Positions 17,703-25,697 are shown, counted from the first letter of the stretch. The stretch: DNA of 64,000 nt from Halapricum hydrolyticum (GCF_025517535.1 NZ_JAOPKC010000002.1:279346-343345); one strand, 5' to 3'. The notes: generated by a model from the sequence alone, not told the origin. Numbers and translations: made by a program.

Positions 17703-18245
17703 TCACTCCTCGTCGGCGTCGATCACGCGCTTGCCGGCCGCCTGCGGAACGACGCGCTTCTCGGCGTCGCGCCACTCGCGTTCGAGCTCCCGGCCCTCGA
17801 ACAATCGGTCGAGAAACACGGCCAGTGCGGCGATCTCCGAGTGTGGCTGGTTCGTCACGCCGACGTTGAAATCGGCGCGTTCGTAGACCTCGAAAGGGAC
17901 TTTCTCCGCGCCGACGACGACGAGCAACGGTTCCTCTCGATGGACAGAACGGATCTCGTCTTCGACGTCCTGGACCGGCTGGCCGTACATCGTCAGGTGT
18001 GCGATCGCCCCGTCCCACGATCGGACCCGACCCAGCGGCTGGTCGGTCACTTCGACCTCGAAGGGGCCGCCGAAGCGATCGGTGATGTCGGTGACGGTCT
18101 CCTTGCGTCCCGAGGCCGCCGCTTCGAGAACGAGCCGATCGGCTCCGAGCGCGCGCGCAGTAAGCCCGACGTGGGTGGTCATCCGTTCGTCGCGGCCCGG
18201 GCGATGACCGAGTCTGAGGACGACGACCGGCGGTTCGTCTTGCAT
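17703..18245 (-). CDS. trm56: tRNA (cytidine(56)-2'-O)-methyltransferase aTrm56
   Basis: A 180-residue SPOUT methyltransferase that 2'-O-methylates C56 in the tRNA T loop with SAM, an archaeal enzyme. The sequence shows VVVLRLGHRPGRDERMTTHV at the N-terminus, the IAHLTMYGQPVQD loop, and LLVVVGAEKVPFEVYERADF with NVGVTNQPHSEIAALAVFLD forming the knotted SAM site. The ATG at 18245 gives the family length; an in-frame upstream ATG adds seven residues. Confidence 0.94.
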   Translation of the reverse strand: MQDEPPVVVLRLGHRPGRDERMTTHVGLTARALGADRLVLEAAASGRKETVTDITDRFGGPFEVEVTDQPLGRVRSWDGAIAHLTMYGQPVQDVEDEIRSVHREEPLLVVVGAEKVPFEVYERADFNVGVTNQPHSEIAALAVFLDRLFEGRELEREWRDAEKRVVPQAAGKRVIDADEE

Positions 18246-18304
18246 ACCTACCCCGTCTCTCGGCACAGGTTAGCCGCTTTCGGATCGATCAGCGGTTCGG
18301 AGGA

Positions 18305-18982
18305 TTACAGTGCGTCGTCGATGGCCTGCGAGATCGTCTCGAAGTCGTAACTATCGAGGGCGGTGTCGTTCACGAACACCGTCGGCGTGGCCTCGACGCC
18401 GAGGCTGTCGCCGAACTGTTTGTCGGCCTGGATCGTCTCGCTGTACTGCTCGTCGACAGCAGCGCTTCGAACGAGACCGGGATCGGCACCCACGTCTTCG
18501 GCCAGTGATTCGTAGAGGTCGGGACCCAGATCTGACTGGTTGCGGTACAGTCGCTGTGAATATTCCCAGTAGGCCGCGCTTCCGGCGGTGTCCTGGACGG
18601 CGCGGGCCGCGTTCGGAGCGCGCCAGGACTCCTCGCTCAGCGGAAGCGGGAACTCGTGGTGCTCGTACCGGATCGTCCCCGGCTGGATGTACTCTTCACC
18701 CAGGTCCGGGAAGTGCTCGACCACGTAGCTGGCGCAGTGACCGCAGACGTAGTCCTCGAAGACCATGACCGTCACGTCGGCGTCGGGATCGCCGAGTACG
18801 GGCGTCGGAAGGAGTCCGTCCTCGTCTGGTGTGACCGTCGATTCGGACGCGTCCGGCTGATAGAGTTTCCCCTCCGGGTCCCCCCCTTCGCTCAGGGCGC
18901 CACAGCCTGCCAGTCCAGCCGCTCCTGTGACGGCCGCACCTGCGAGAAATCTCCGGCGTGTCGTCGACGTTCGTTCTGTCAT
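18305..18982 (-). CDS. Tat-exported DsbA-family thiol oxidoreductase lipoprotein
   Basis: A 225-residue protein with a Tat signal (TTRRRFLAGAAVTGAAG) and a lipobox LAGC, so it should be folded before export and lipid-anchored outside. The thioredoxin-like DsbA/DSBA-type domain follows: VFEDYVCGHCASYVVEHFP carries the CGHC redox motif, and GVEATPTVFVND the cis-proline loop. It probably oxidises or isomerises disulfides of surface proteins. The ATG at 18982 lies about 27 bases after an ATTATCAG box. No membrane redox partner is adjacent. Confidence 0.9.
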   Translation of the reverse strand: MTERTSTTRRRFLAGAAVTGAAGLAGCGALSEGGDPEGKLYQPDASESTVTPDEDGLLPTPVLGDPDADVTVMVFEDYVCGHCASYVVEHFPDLGEEYIQPGTIRYEHHEFPLPLSEESWRAPNAARAVQDTAGSAAYWEYSQRLYRNQSDLGPDLYESLAEDVGADPGLVRSAAVDEQYSETIQADKQFGDSLGVEATPTVFVNDTALDSYDFETISQAIDDAL

Positions 18983-19115
18983 GGGTGTGGATCCGCGTTT
19001 GCCCCTGATAATGTTGATCATCCTGGCTTGTGTTGCCCGTTCCATCGTCGTCGCTACGCGGTCGTCGCGACACGATCGACGTCCTCCACGCACAGCCGGC
19101 AGAATCGGCGTGCCG

Positions 19116-19925
19116 ATGGCAAGGGCCAAAACCCTCCGGCCGCTACGGCAGGGCGTGCAGATCGTCGGCTACGAGACGGGTGCGCCGGACGGCGAGCCTG
19201 CATTGATCCTCGCCGCAGACGGTGACCTCGAGCGAGAGCCACTCCGGTCGGGCGAGCGACTCGCGCTGACGCTGGAAGAGCGCCACTGTGCCGGGACGAT
19301 CGACGGCTCCGGCGACACGGCGCGCCATCTCGCCTGTGACGCGCCAGAAGCCCCCTACTGTCCCCAGCACACCGATCGCTGGCCGTGTGCACGCTGTACA
19401 GGTGACTGTAACCTGCCCCTGGAGACCTGCCGCGAGGAGCACGCGGTCTACCTGGCGGCGTTCGCACCGGCGACGTTCAAGGTGGGCGTCACCCGCTCGT
19501 GGCGACTCGAAACCCGGCTTCGCGAGCAAGGGGCCGACCGGGCAGCCCACGTCCGGACGGTCGAAAACGGTCGCATCGCCAGACAGATCGAGGCGGACAT
19601 CGCCGCTGACGTCGGCGATCGGGTCCGGGTCCCAACGAAGATCGAGGGGCTTCACCGCGCCGTCGACTCGGACGCCTGGGCGGATCTGCTGGACGCGTAC
19701 GATCCCATTGCGACCTATACCTTCGAGTACGGGCTCGACCTCGCTGACCGACCAGTCGTCGAAACGATGGCGACCGGAACGGTTCGGGGCTCGAAAGGGC
19801 GCGTGCTCGTCCTCGAACGGGGCGGGAGCACGTACGCCGTAGACATGCGCGAACTGGTCGGGTACGACGTCAGCCGTCAGGCCGCATCGCGGCAGTTGCA
19901 ATCCAGTTTGAGTGCCTTCGAGTGA
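19116..19925 (+). CDS. DUF2797 family protein
   Basis: A 269-residue protein of the DUF2797 family. It has a Cys/His cluster in the first half (HLACDAPEAPYCPQHTDRWP, CARCTGDCNLPLETC) suggesting zinc binding, followed by YLAAFAPATFKVGVTRSWRL, which resembles a GIY-YIG-like beta hairpin, then ADRAAHVRTVENGRIARQIE. Function unknown. The ATG at 19116 is preferred; a GTG two codons earlier is possible. A partial match to the 79-bp element's terminal repeat lies just upstream. Confidence 0.8.
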   Translation: MARAKTLRPLRQGVQIVGYETGAPDGEPALILAADGDLEREPLRSGERLALTLEERHCAGTIDGSGDTARHLACDAPEAPYCPQHTDRWPCARCTGDCNLPLETCREEHAVYLAAFAPATFKVGVTRSWRLETRLREQGADRAAHVRTVENGRIARQIEADIAADVGDRVRVPTKIEGLHRAVDSDAWADLLDAYDPIATYTFEYGLDLADRPVVETMATGTVRGSKGRVLVLERGGSTYAVDMRELVGYDVSRQAASRQLQSSLSAFE

Positions 19926-19988
19926 CTCGTTCCACTCCGTGCTTTCGACGGGTTTATATTTTCAGATCCATCTTGGCGGCACAAAACA

Positions 19989-19996
19989 CTTATAGC
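19989..19996 (+). promoter_or_regulatory. TATA box setting the GTG start at 20017
   Basis: CTTATAGC is centred about 25 bases before the GTG at 20017, consistent with a leaderless transcript from the GTG. Confidence 0.5.
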
Positions 19997-20016
19997 GGCG
20001 TTAAGCAGTCAGATGT

Positions 20017-21042
20017 GTGCAACGCGAATACGCACTCGTGGGGGCGGCGGCGGTGGTACTTGCCGTCTCCATTCTGCTCGCCCTGGTCGCACCGGGCGCC
20101 CTGGCGGACATCGAAGACGACTCGGAGCCGACCCCCGACGGGGAGTTGCGTCTCTCGGAGATCCGTCTCACGCCACTCGACGTCTCCGGGGACTCGGCGA
20201 CGCTGACGGTGACGAACTGGATCTCACACGAGGGCGGGACGTCCGAGAACGTCTCGCTGCTCGTCCGCGTGATCGATACCGACACGGGTCTCGTCGAGAC
20301 GCGGGCACGCCGATCGATCGGCGTGCTCGAAGGCGATAGCGACGACCCCGTCGGCCTGAACGTGACGGTCGAGCGATCCGGCGGCTATCGCTTCGAGACG
20401 CTGGTGTTCGTCGATAGCGAGCGTCGAGCGACTCGGTCGGCGGGAATCGACGGAATCGAGGCACTCCAGCCGACCACCGCGAACACGGGGCTGCAGTTTC
20501 ACGAGTTCGGTCCGCTGTTCCCGACGATAACCTACGACGTCGTCGCCTCGGATGACGGTGACGTGACGCTCAACACGACGGCGTTTCTGACGAACCGCGG
20601 CGATCAGCCGGCCGATGACCTGCAGTTGCTCGTGCGCGCCCGCCAGTCCGACTCGAACATTGTCGCCGACCGGGCCACCGTCGAGGTCGAGGACGTTCGT
20701 CCCGGCCGGACGAGTACGCCGACCGCCCGCCTGTCCGTCCCCGACAACTACTCCTACCAGCTCGACGCGATCCTCACTCGCGACGACGTGATCGTCGACA
20801 CCGCGGCCGCCGCGGCGAACCTCGATCCCACGGAGACGGTCGACGTGAACCGGACGACCCGGTCGGTCGACCTGAGCGTCGACGACTTCGTCGCAGATGA
20901 GCCCGATGACGGGCGGGAGCGTGAACCGCGAACCACGATGACCAAGACCGGCGGCGGTGACGGCCCCGGATTCGGCGTCGCCGTCGCACTCGTCGCCGTC
21001 CTCGCAAGTACCCTCCTGCTCAGGCGGATACACCATGACTGA
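20017..21042 (+). CDS. Surface-exposed protein with signal peptide and C-terminal anchor (DUF7490-like)
   Basis: A 341-residue protein starting at GTG 20017. It has an N-terminal hydrophobic signal (ALVGAAAVVLAVSILLALVA), two repeated beta-sandwich-like domains (about 45-150 and 165-290) with several N-glycosylation sequons such as NTT, NYS and NRT, and a C-terminal PGF-like motif plus hydrophobic segment and RRIHHD tail. This layout resembles PGF-CTERM/archaeosortase substrates, but the motif is GPGFG, so membrane anchoring is the safer call. It overlaps the next gene by 8 bases, so the two are probably one operon. Confidence 0.75.
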   Translation: MQREYALVGAAAVVLAVSILLALVAPGALADIEDDSEPTPDGELRLSEIRLTPLDVSGDSATLTVTNWISHEGGTSENVSLLVRVIDTDTGLVETRARRSIGVLEGDSDDPVGLNVTVERSGGYRFETLVFVDSERRATRSAGIDGIEALQPTTANTGLQFHEFGPLFPTITYDVVASDDGDVTLNTTAFLTNRGDQPADDLQLLVRARQSDSNIVADRATVEVEDVRPGRTSTPTARLSVPDNYSYQLDAILTRDDVIVDTAAAAANLDPTETVDVNRTTRSVDLSVDDFVADEPDDGREREPRTTMTKTGGGDGPGFGVAVALVAVLASTLLLRRIHHD

Positions 21043-21496
21043 CACGGACCACCCCACTGACGATCCGGACGAACAGGCAGCACAAGCACGTTCGGAGGGG
21101 CCTGACGACCCCACGGACGCGCAATCCGATGGCGTGGCCGAGACGCCGTCCGACGAAACGGACACGAGCGACACCATCTCTGTCGGCGCGGAAAGCCGTG
21201 ACGAACAGCAGACAGCGTCTCGGAGCGACTCCGGGGAGCAGGGTCGGAGACGTTCCGCTGGCAGGGACGAGCGGTCACTGCGAGAACGGCTCGAACTGCT
21301 CGCGCTGATCGGGCTGGCACTGTTCGCTGCCATCACCGCGTACGGCTTCTACACGAACGCCAGCCAGGCGATCTCGGAGTTCGTCTCCGCGTCGTACGTG
21401 TCGCTGTTCCAGGCGGCGTTCAACCTCGCGCTGCTGTTGCTGGCGCTGGCGGGCCTCTCGCTGCTGGCGCGCCGACAGTTCGATTTCGCCGGCTAG
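21035..21496 (+). CDS. Acidic protein with two C-terminal membrane segments
   Basis: A 153-residue protein. Residues 1-85 are very acidic and probably disordered; residues about 90-110 and 125-145 are hydrophobic (LALIGLALFAAITAYGFY and LALLLLALAGLSLLARR). The start at 21035 overlaps the end of the preceding surface-protein gene, indicating coupled expression. It may be a membrane partner of that protein. No family recognised. Confidence 0.72.
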   Translation: MTDTDHPTDDPDEQAAQARSEGPDDPTDAQSDGVAETPSDETDTSDTISVGAESRDEQQTASRSDSGEQGRRRSAGRDERSLRERLELLALIGLALFAAITAYGFYTNASQAISEFVSASYVSLFQAAFNLALLLLALAGLSLLARRQFDFAG

Positions 21497-21545
21497 ACCC
21501 ATCCACAAGACAACGCTTTTCCGAACCCCACGCAAAGACCTGGGC

Positions 21546-22034
21546 ATGACAGACGACGAGGAACCAGACCAGTCCGACGCCGAGGAACAGGAAGACATCC
21601 CCTCCCCCCGGAACACGCCCCGGGCGTCCGATCCCGACGAGGCAAGCGAGCGTAGCGAAGAGGGAGACGACAGCGAGGGCGGCGAGGACGGGAAATCCTT
21701 CCGCGAGCGGGTCGAGGAGATCCGCCAGCAGCGAGCCGAGGAGCGAGAAGAGGGCGAAGGCAGCGAGATGAGTCGCGAAGAGCGCATGGAAGAGATGATG
21801 GGCGGTGGCGGCCCCGGCGGGATGGGTGGCGGCAACCCCTTCGCACAGATGATGGGTGGCATGATGGGCGGCGGTCCCGGCGGTCCCGGCGGCATGGGCG
21901 GCGGCCCCGGCGGCCGCGGCCGCGAGGAAGAAGGCGACAACGAAGAGATGGTTCGCGAACTGCGCAAACTCCGGGACGAGGTCCACGACCTCCGGCGGTC
22001 GGTCGACCGGATCGCCGACGCGCTCGAAGACTAA
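21546..22034 (+). CDS. Gly/Met-rich protein with C-terminal coiled coil
   Basis: A 162-residue protein: acidic N-terminus (1-50), charged helix (about 50-85), a Gly-Met-rich block (about 85-130, e.g. MMGGMMGGGPGGPGGMGGG), and a C-terminal coiled coil (MVRELRKLRDEVHDL). GGM-rich tails are seen in group II chaperonins and Hsp70s, but no chaperone domain is present. The last codons fall in a 66-bp-period tandem duplication that continues into the adjacent aac(3) remnant. Confidence 0.68.
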   Translation: MTDDEEPDQSDAEEQEDIPSPRNTPRASDPDEASERSEEGDDSEGGEDGKSFRERVEEIRQQRAEEREEGEGSEMSREERMEEMMGGGGPGGMGGGNPFAQMMGGMMGGGPGGPGGMGGGPGGRGREEEGDNEEMVRELRKLRDEVHDLRRSVDRIADALED

Positions 22035-22123
22035 CCCCGGTTTTCCGCCACCATTCCACTCGGATAGCTCTCGGTGGCTCGGGGAGCGCTCGAAGGCTAA
22101 CCCCGGTTTTCCGCCAACCATTC
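22020..22123. repeat. Tandem duplication, two 37-38-base copies, 66-base period
   Basis: Bases 22020-22056 and 22086-22123 are near-identical (one substitution, one inserted A). Copy 1 holds the end of the Gly/Met gene; copy 2 holds the end of the convergent aac(3) remnant. Each copy contains the sequence encoding AENRG-stop on the minus strand. Confidence 0.85.
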
Positions 22124-22700
22124 GGTTGCAAAATCGATCAGCGCCGACTGTTCCAGCAGCGTTGCCTCCGCTTCGCCGACGGCCCCACGCTCGACGCCGA
22201 TTTCCCGTTCGAACGCCGCTCCGAGCGCTTCGAAGTCGTCAGTACTTGTCTCGATGTCGTCAAGGGTGACGACCACGCGTTCGCCGTCCCTGCGGATCGG
22301 CACCCGGTACTCGGTCCGCTCGGTCGGAACGTCAGCGCGATACTCCGCGAGATGGACCGACGTGTTCGTCCCGTAGTCGGTCCCAAGCATCAGGATTCGC
22401 CCGTCGCGGTCGTAGACGCGAGCCAGCGGCGAGCCCTCGCCGAGCCCGAAATCGAGCCGGTGATCGCCAACTATCGCCTCGGCGTCGGCACCGAGTGCCG
22501 CAAACGAAAAGACAGGGTGACGGCTCCGGACGGCCTCCGGGTATGTCCGGAGACACTCGGGAATGTCACCGACGCCGTAGCTCGGCGTGACGGCGGGCCA
22601 GTACGGCGGCATCGAGGCGCGGATCGGCTCGACCCAGTCTTCGGGAACCGGCGGGTTCGACCACTCTTCGGGATCGGTGTACAGGCGGTACAAGGCGACT
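22097..22700 (-). pseudogene. Aminoglycoside 3-N-acetyltransferase, C-terminal part (interrupted)
   Basis: About 200 codons of the AAC(3)/YokD family acetyl-CoA-dependent N-acetyltransferase C-terminal region: YTDPEEWSNPPVPEDWVEP, FAALGADAEAI, LDFGLGEGSPLARVYDRDG and HLAEYRAD are characteristic. The frame is open but its 5' end runs into an IS200/IS605-type element. The matching N-terminus lies beyond that element at 24239-24346. Roughly 35-40 residues expected between the two parts, including the HSSL-type acetyl-CoA segment, are absent, so the gene should be inactive. Confidence 0.9.
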
Positions 22701-22740
22701 GCCCCGGGGCTTGACCCCGGGGTTGAAGCCGACAGCATTA

Positions 22741-22926
22741 ATGCACAAAATACGCTCCAAAACACTTTTTGAGTTTCAGAACGTATCAAAACGTGTGTCA
22801 AAACGATATACAGTGACAGTCCCAGACGAAGATGGGGAGTGGCTTGATGACCAGCCTCATCTCTCACCGAGTGGACTGCTACAAAAAGCAATCCAAGAAC
22901 AGCGAGAAAAAGAAGAATCTGACTAA
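22741..22926 (+). CDS. 61-residue companion protein of the TnpB element
   Basis: Starts MHKIRSKTLFEFQNVSKRVS and ends QKAIQEQREKEESD. It has a short beta-strand-like segment (RYTVTVPDEDGEWL) followed by a helix, somewhat like a ribbon-helix-helix fold, but no family is established here. Its stop lies 5 bases before the tnpB ATG, so the two are probably co-transcribed and move together. It could be a DNA- or RNA-binding regulator of the element; this is inference. An in-frame ATG further up (22711) falls inside the left-end palindrome. Confidence 0.72.
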   Translation: MHKIRSKTLFEFQNVSKRVSKRYTVTVPDEDGEWLDDQPHLSPSGLLQKAIQEQREKEESD

Positions 22927-22931
22927 CCACG

Positions 22932-24224
22932 ATGAAACACACGCTTCGCTTCCGTGCGTACCTTTCCGACGGCGTGGCGAGCGAAGCGTGGCGGCAAATC
23001 GACATTCTTCGACAGATTCGCAATCACGCTATCCGAGACTACTATAGTAGTGACTACAACAACCGGCCATCCGACTACGACCAACACGACAAACTCACCG
23101 AGTGGACAGACCGTTGGCCGACGTTTGCCGAACCCTCGCAACACGCCGCTCAACAGGCCATAAGTCAAATCCACGACGATATTGAGACACTCCAAGAGCG
23201 GCGAGACGAAGGCTACGATGTTGGGCGGTTGCGGTGGCAAGGCAAAGGTGAATTTCGGTCAGTGTCGTACAATCAGTCCAGTCGCTTCAACGTGGATAAC
23301 AACACGGGCAACGATCGATTCGTACGACTTCGACTCGAAAAGATTGGCTGGTTCAAGATTCGAGCAGAACGCGACGTACCACCAGCAGACGACATTGATG
23401 AGGTTATCCTCAAGAAAGAGACAACTGGTGAATGGTATGTCTCACTCGTGACCACTGTGGAAGACACGCCCGAGAAACCGCCGCTCAGAGACATTGACCC
23501 CGAGGACTGCGTAGGTGTTGACCTTGGCATTACCAGCTACATCCACACCTCGGAGAATCTGTCTGTGGACACGCTTGACCTGTCCGATGAGTACGACCGC
23601 TATGCACGCGAACAGCGGAGACTCGCCCGGAAAGAACATGGCTCTGCCAACTGGGAGAACCAACGTCGGAAGGTCGCACAAGCAAAACGGACAATCAAGC
23701 GGAAGGTGCGAGACTACCAGCATAAGTTGACGACGTGGCTCGTCACAGAATACGACGTTGTGGCCGTTGAAGACTTGAATGTGAAGCCGATGCTGGAAAC
23801 CAGTCAGAACGCCAAAAACAAGCAAGACGCCGCGTGGTCGCAGTTTCTTGAATTGTTGGAATACAAGGCTGACCTGCACGGCACACACGTTGTGGAAGTG
23901 GAGCCAGCAGGCACGACGAAAGAGTGCGCTGTGTGTGGTGTCGAAACAGCCAAGCCACTCTGGGTACGCGAACATTCCTGTCCGGCGTGCGGCCACTCGC
24001 AAGACCGCGACCTGAACGCGGCGAAGAATATTCTCTCTCGTGGTTTGAAGCAGATAGGGGCGGGACGCTCCGAATCAACGCCTGTGCAGACTGCGCTCCC
24101 TACGTTCACACCTCAGCGAGAGGGGGTGGATGCAAAGCGCGTCGTTGAAGCAGGAAGCCCCGGAGTCGTACGGAAGACGTCGTCTTCCGTGATGACGAGA
24201 GACGGAGTCTCTCGAACCACTTGA
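22932..24224 (+). CDS. tnpB: TnpB RNA-guided endonuclease of IS200/IS605 element
   Basis: A 430-residue TnpB. All RuvC-like catalytic positions are present: Asp197 in VGVDLGIT, Glu280 in VVAVEDLN and Asp360 in DRDLNAAKN. The zinc ribbon is CAVCG and CPACG (about residues 330-355). TnpB proteins use an RNA from the element's right end (omega RNA) to cut target DNA next to a target-adjacent motif and help the element persist. The last 60 or so codons after NAAKNIL probably overlap the omega RNA. The gene looks intact, although its host gene aac(3) is destroyed. Codon use is less GC-rich than in neighbours, in line with mobility. Confidence 0.93.
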   Translation: MKHTLRFRAYLSDGVASEAWRQIDILRQIRNHAIRDYYSSDYNNRPSDYDQHDKLTEWTDRWPTFAEPSQHAAQQAISQIHDDIETLQERRDEGYDVGRLRWQGKGEFRSVSYNQSSRFNVDNNTGNDRFVRLRLEKIGWFKIRAERDVPPADDIDEVILKKETTGEWYVSLVTTVEDTPEKPPLRDIDPEDCVGVDLGITSYIHTSENLSVDTLDLSDEYDRYAREQRRLARKEHGSANWENQRRKVAQAKRTIKRKVRDYQHKLTTWLVTEYDVVAVEDLNVKPMLETSQNAKNKQDAAWSQFLELLEYKADLHGTHVVEVEPAGTTKECAVCGVETAKPLWVREHSCPACGHSQDRDLNAAKNILSRGLKQIGAGRSESTPVQTALPTFTPQREGVDAKRVVEAGSPGVVRKTSSSVMTRDGVSRTT

Positions 24225-24238
24225 CCCCGGGGTGGGTT

Positions 24239-24346
24239 CACCAGCAAAGTATCGCCGGACTCGACGCCCAGTGCGCGGACGTCCTCGACGAGCCGATCCG
24301 TCGTCACTGGCTCGTCGGTTCGCTCGACGAGTTCGCGATCGCCCAT
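24239..24346 (-). pseudogene. Aminoglycoside 3-N-acetyltransferase, N-terminal part
   Basis: 36 codons starting MGDRELVERTDEPVTTDRLV and ending GDTLLV, the usual lead-in to the family's acetyl-CoA-binding HSSL segment. The frame then reads into the TnpB element right end (NPPRGQ). It belongs with the C-terminal part at 22097-22700. Confidence 0.85.
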
Positions 24347-24416
24347 GCGTCCGGCACTCGCCCGACCGTGTTAAAGTTAGCTTCGCCGACCAGCCGTCCC
24401 GGGACAGGCGATCGAC

Positions 24417-25154
24417 TCACCACCGCGCGTCGTCCCAGTCGATCCAGTCCTGTTCCCAGCCGGGCCGGGACTCGGCGTGTTTGCGGGCGAACTCCCGGTC
24501 CTCGCGGCGGGTTCGGTTGCGTTCGATCTCGTGGGTGGATTCGCCGTCGACCAGCATCGGCTGGAAGGCGACAGTACCGTGGCGTTCGATCTCGCCGCCC
24601 TTCGAGACGACCGACAGCGTCTGCGTGCCGGCACCGAGCGGCATGACGAGCCGGCCGTCCGGTGCCAGTTGTTCGAGCAGCGCTCGCGGCGGCTCGACCG
24701 CGCCCGCCTCCAGCAGGATACAGTCATAGGGTGCGTATGCAGCAAGCCCCTCCGCGCCGTCTCGACAGTCGACGAGTACCTCGTCGTAACCCGCTTTCGA
24801 GAGGTTCGAGCGCGCCTCGTAGACGAGCTGTCGGTTGATGTCGATCGCGTGCGTGTCGGTCGCGCCGACGATCTCGGCGATCACCGCGACGGTGTAGCCC
24901 ACGCCGGCACCGACGACCAGCGCGCGATCGTCGGGTTTCGGGGCGAGGGCGTCCAGCAAGCGCGCGGCAGTGCTGGGTGCGAGCACGCGCGTTCCGTGGC
25001 GCTCCCCGGTCCGGTCGGCGTAGGGAGCGTCGTCCACGAAGGGCTCGCGTTCGACCGCTCGCATTGCCAGCGACACCTCCTCGTCTTCGAGACAGCCTTT
25101 GCTCTCGTGTTCCAGGCTGTCGACCATGTCCTCGCGCAGTACCGCGGGGTCCAT
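24417..25154 (-). CDS. Protein-L-isoaspartate O-methyltransferase-like protein
   Basis: A 245-residue SAM-dependent methyltransferase of the PCMT family, which repairs isoaspartyl residues in damaged proteins. Motif I reads ALVVGAGVGYTVAVIAEI, with AIDINRQLVYEARSNL as the acidic SAM-ribose site and YDCILLEAGAVEPPRALLEQ downstream. GTRVLAPSTAARLLDAL is close to the usual isoaspartate-binding segment but diverged, and the C-terminal 50 residues are an acidic extension. Haloarchaea often have two PCMT paralogues; this looks like the more divergent one. Confidence 0.86.
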   Translation of the reverse strand: MDPAVLREDMVDSLEHESKGCLEDEEVSLAMRAVEREPFVDDAPYADRTGERHGTRVLAPSTAARLLDALAPKPDDRALVVGAGVGYTVAVIAEIVGATDTHAIDINRQLVYEARSNLSKAGYDEVLVDCRDGAEGLAAYAPYDCILLEAGAVEPPRALLEQLAPDGRLVMPLGAGTQTLSVVSKGGEIERHGTVAFQPMLVDGESTHEIERNRTRREDREFARKHAESRPGWEQDWIDWDDARW

Positions 25155-25190
25155 ATCCGTCGTTTCGGCCGCGTCGTAATGAATGGCGCG

Positions 25191-25697
25191 CTAGACGAGG
25201 GCGAGGAGAGCGACAGTCCCGCTCAGCACGACCACGCCGATGCCGAACAGTACCTTGTTTGCAATCGAATCCGCGGTCCAGAGTCCGAGCGAATACGATC
25301 GGTCCGACAGCGGTGCAAACGGTCTGATTCCCATCGGCGTCACCAGGTCGCCGACCAGGTGTCCGAGCACCGAAAACGCCACGACGCTGCCGCTATACAC
25401 CCCAAGCGTCGCCGGCGTGTAGACGGCGAGTTCGGGGACCGACGACGCGACTGCCGCCCCGGTGTAGTAGACCGGAATCGCCACTGCGAGTCCGAGGGCG
25501 CTGGCCGCCCAGACGGTGTGGGTGATCCCGCGGTGAGCGACCAGTGGCAACCGAACGTCGGCGTCCGGCATCGATGCGGTGGTGAAGACGACCGCAACGC
25601 CGACGATACCGAGCACGACATGTCCGGTCAGCGCGAGCGCCGCGAAGACCGGCGCGAACAGGACGAGGTTGACCCCCTGGTGGCCAGTGCGGTACAC
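25191..25697 (-). CDS. DUF457/YdjM-like membrane protein
   Basis: A 168-residue membrane protein with four or five hydrophobic segments and the family's His/Asp motifs: MPDADVRLPLVAHRGITHT near residue 45 and VLGHLVGDLVTPMGI near 115. These resemble a metal-dependent hydrolase signature, and the family is called membrane-bound metal-dependent hydrolase. Substrate unknown. The GTG at 25697 (VYRTGHQGVNL) is chosen because homologues begin YRTGH and a GATATGTAT box lies about 28 bases upstream. Confidence 0.85.
   Translation of the reverse strand: MYRTGHQGVNLVLFAPVFAALALTGHVVLGIVGVAVVFTTASMPDADVRLPLVAHRGITHTVWAASALGLAVAIPVYYTGAAVASSVPELAVYTPATLGVYSGSVVAFSVLGHLVGDLVTPMGIRPFAPLSDRSYSLGLWTADSIANKVLFGIGVVVLSGTVALLALV

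Larger units (their letters stand above)
22700..24235 (+). mobile_element. IS200/IS605-type (IS1341-like) TnpB element
   Basis: An element of about 1.5 kb with lower GC than its flanks, carrying a 61-codon ORF and tnpB but no tnpA (Y1 transposase). CCCCGGGG palindromes sit at both edges, and a 14-base word CTTGACCCCGGGGT occurs at 22710-22723 and 24220-24233. Two CCCCGGGG words at 22702-22723 can form an 8-bp hairpin with a CTTGA loop. Exact ends are uncertain because of this shared word. A TTGAC stretch at the left end could be the target-adjacent motif. Without TnpA, movement would need a transposase supplied in trans. Confidence 0.85.

Noticed and set aside
22711..22740. Upstream ATG/TTG start for the TnpB companion ORF
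   Set aside because: It falls within the CCCCGGGG left-end palindrome; the ATG at 22741 gives a cleaner protein.
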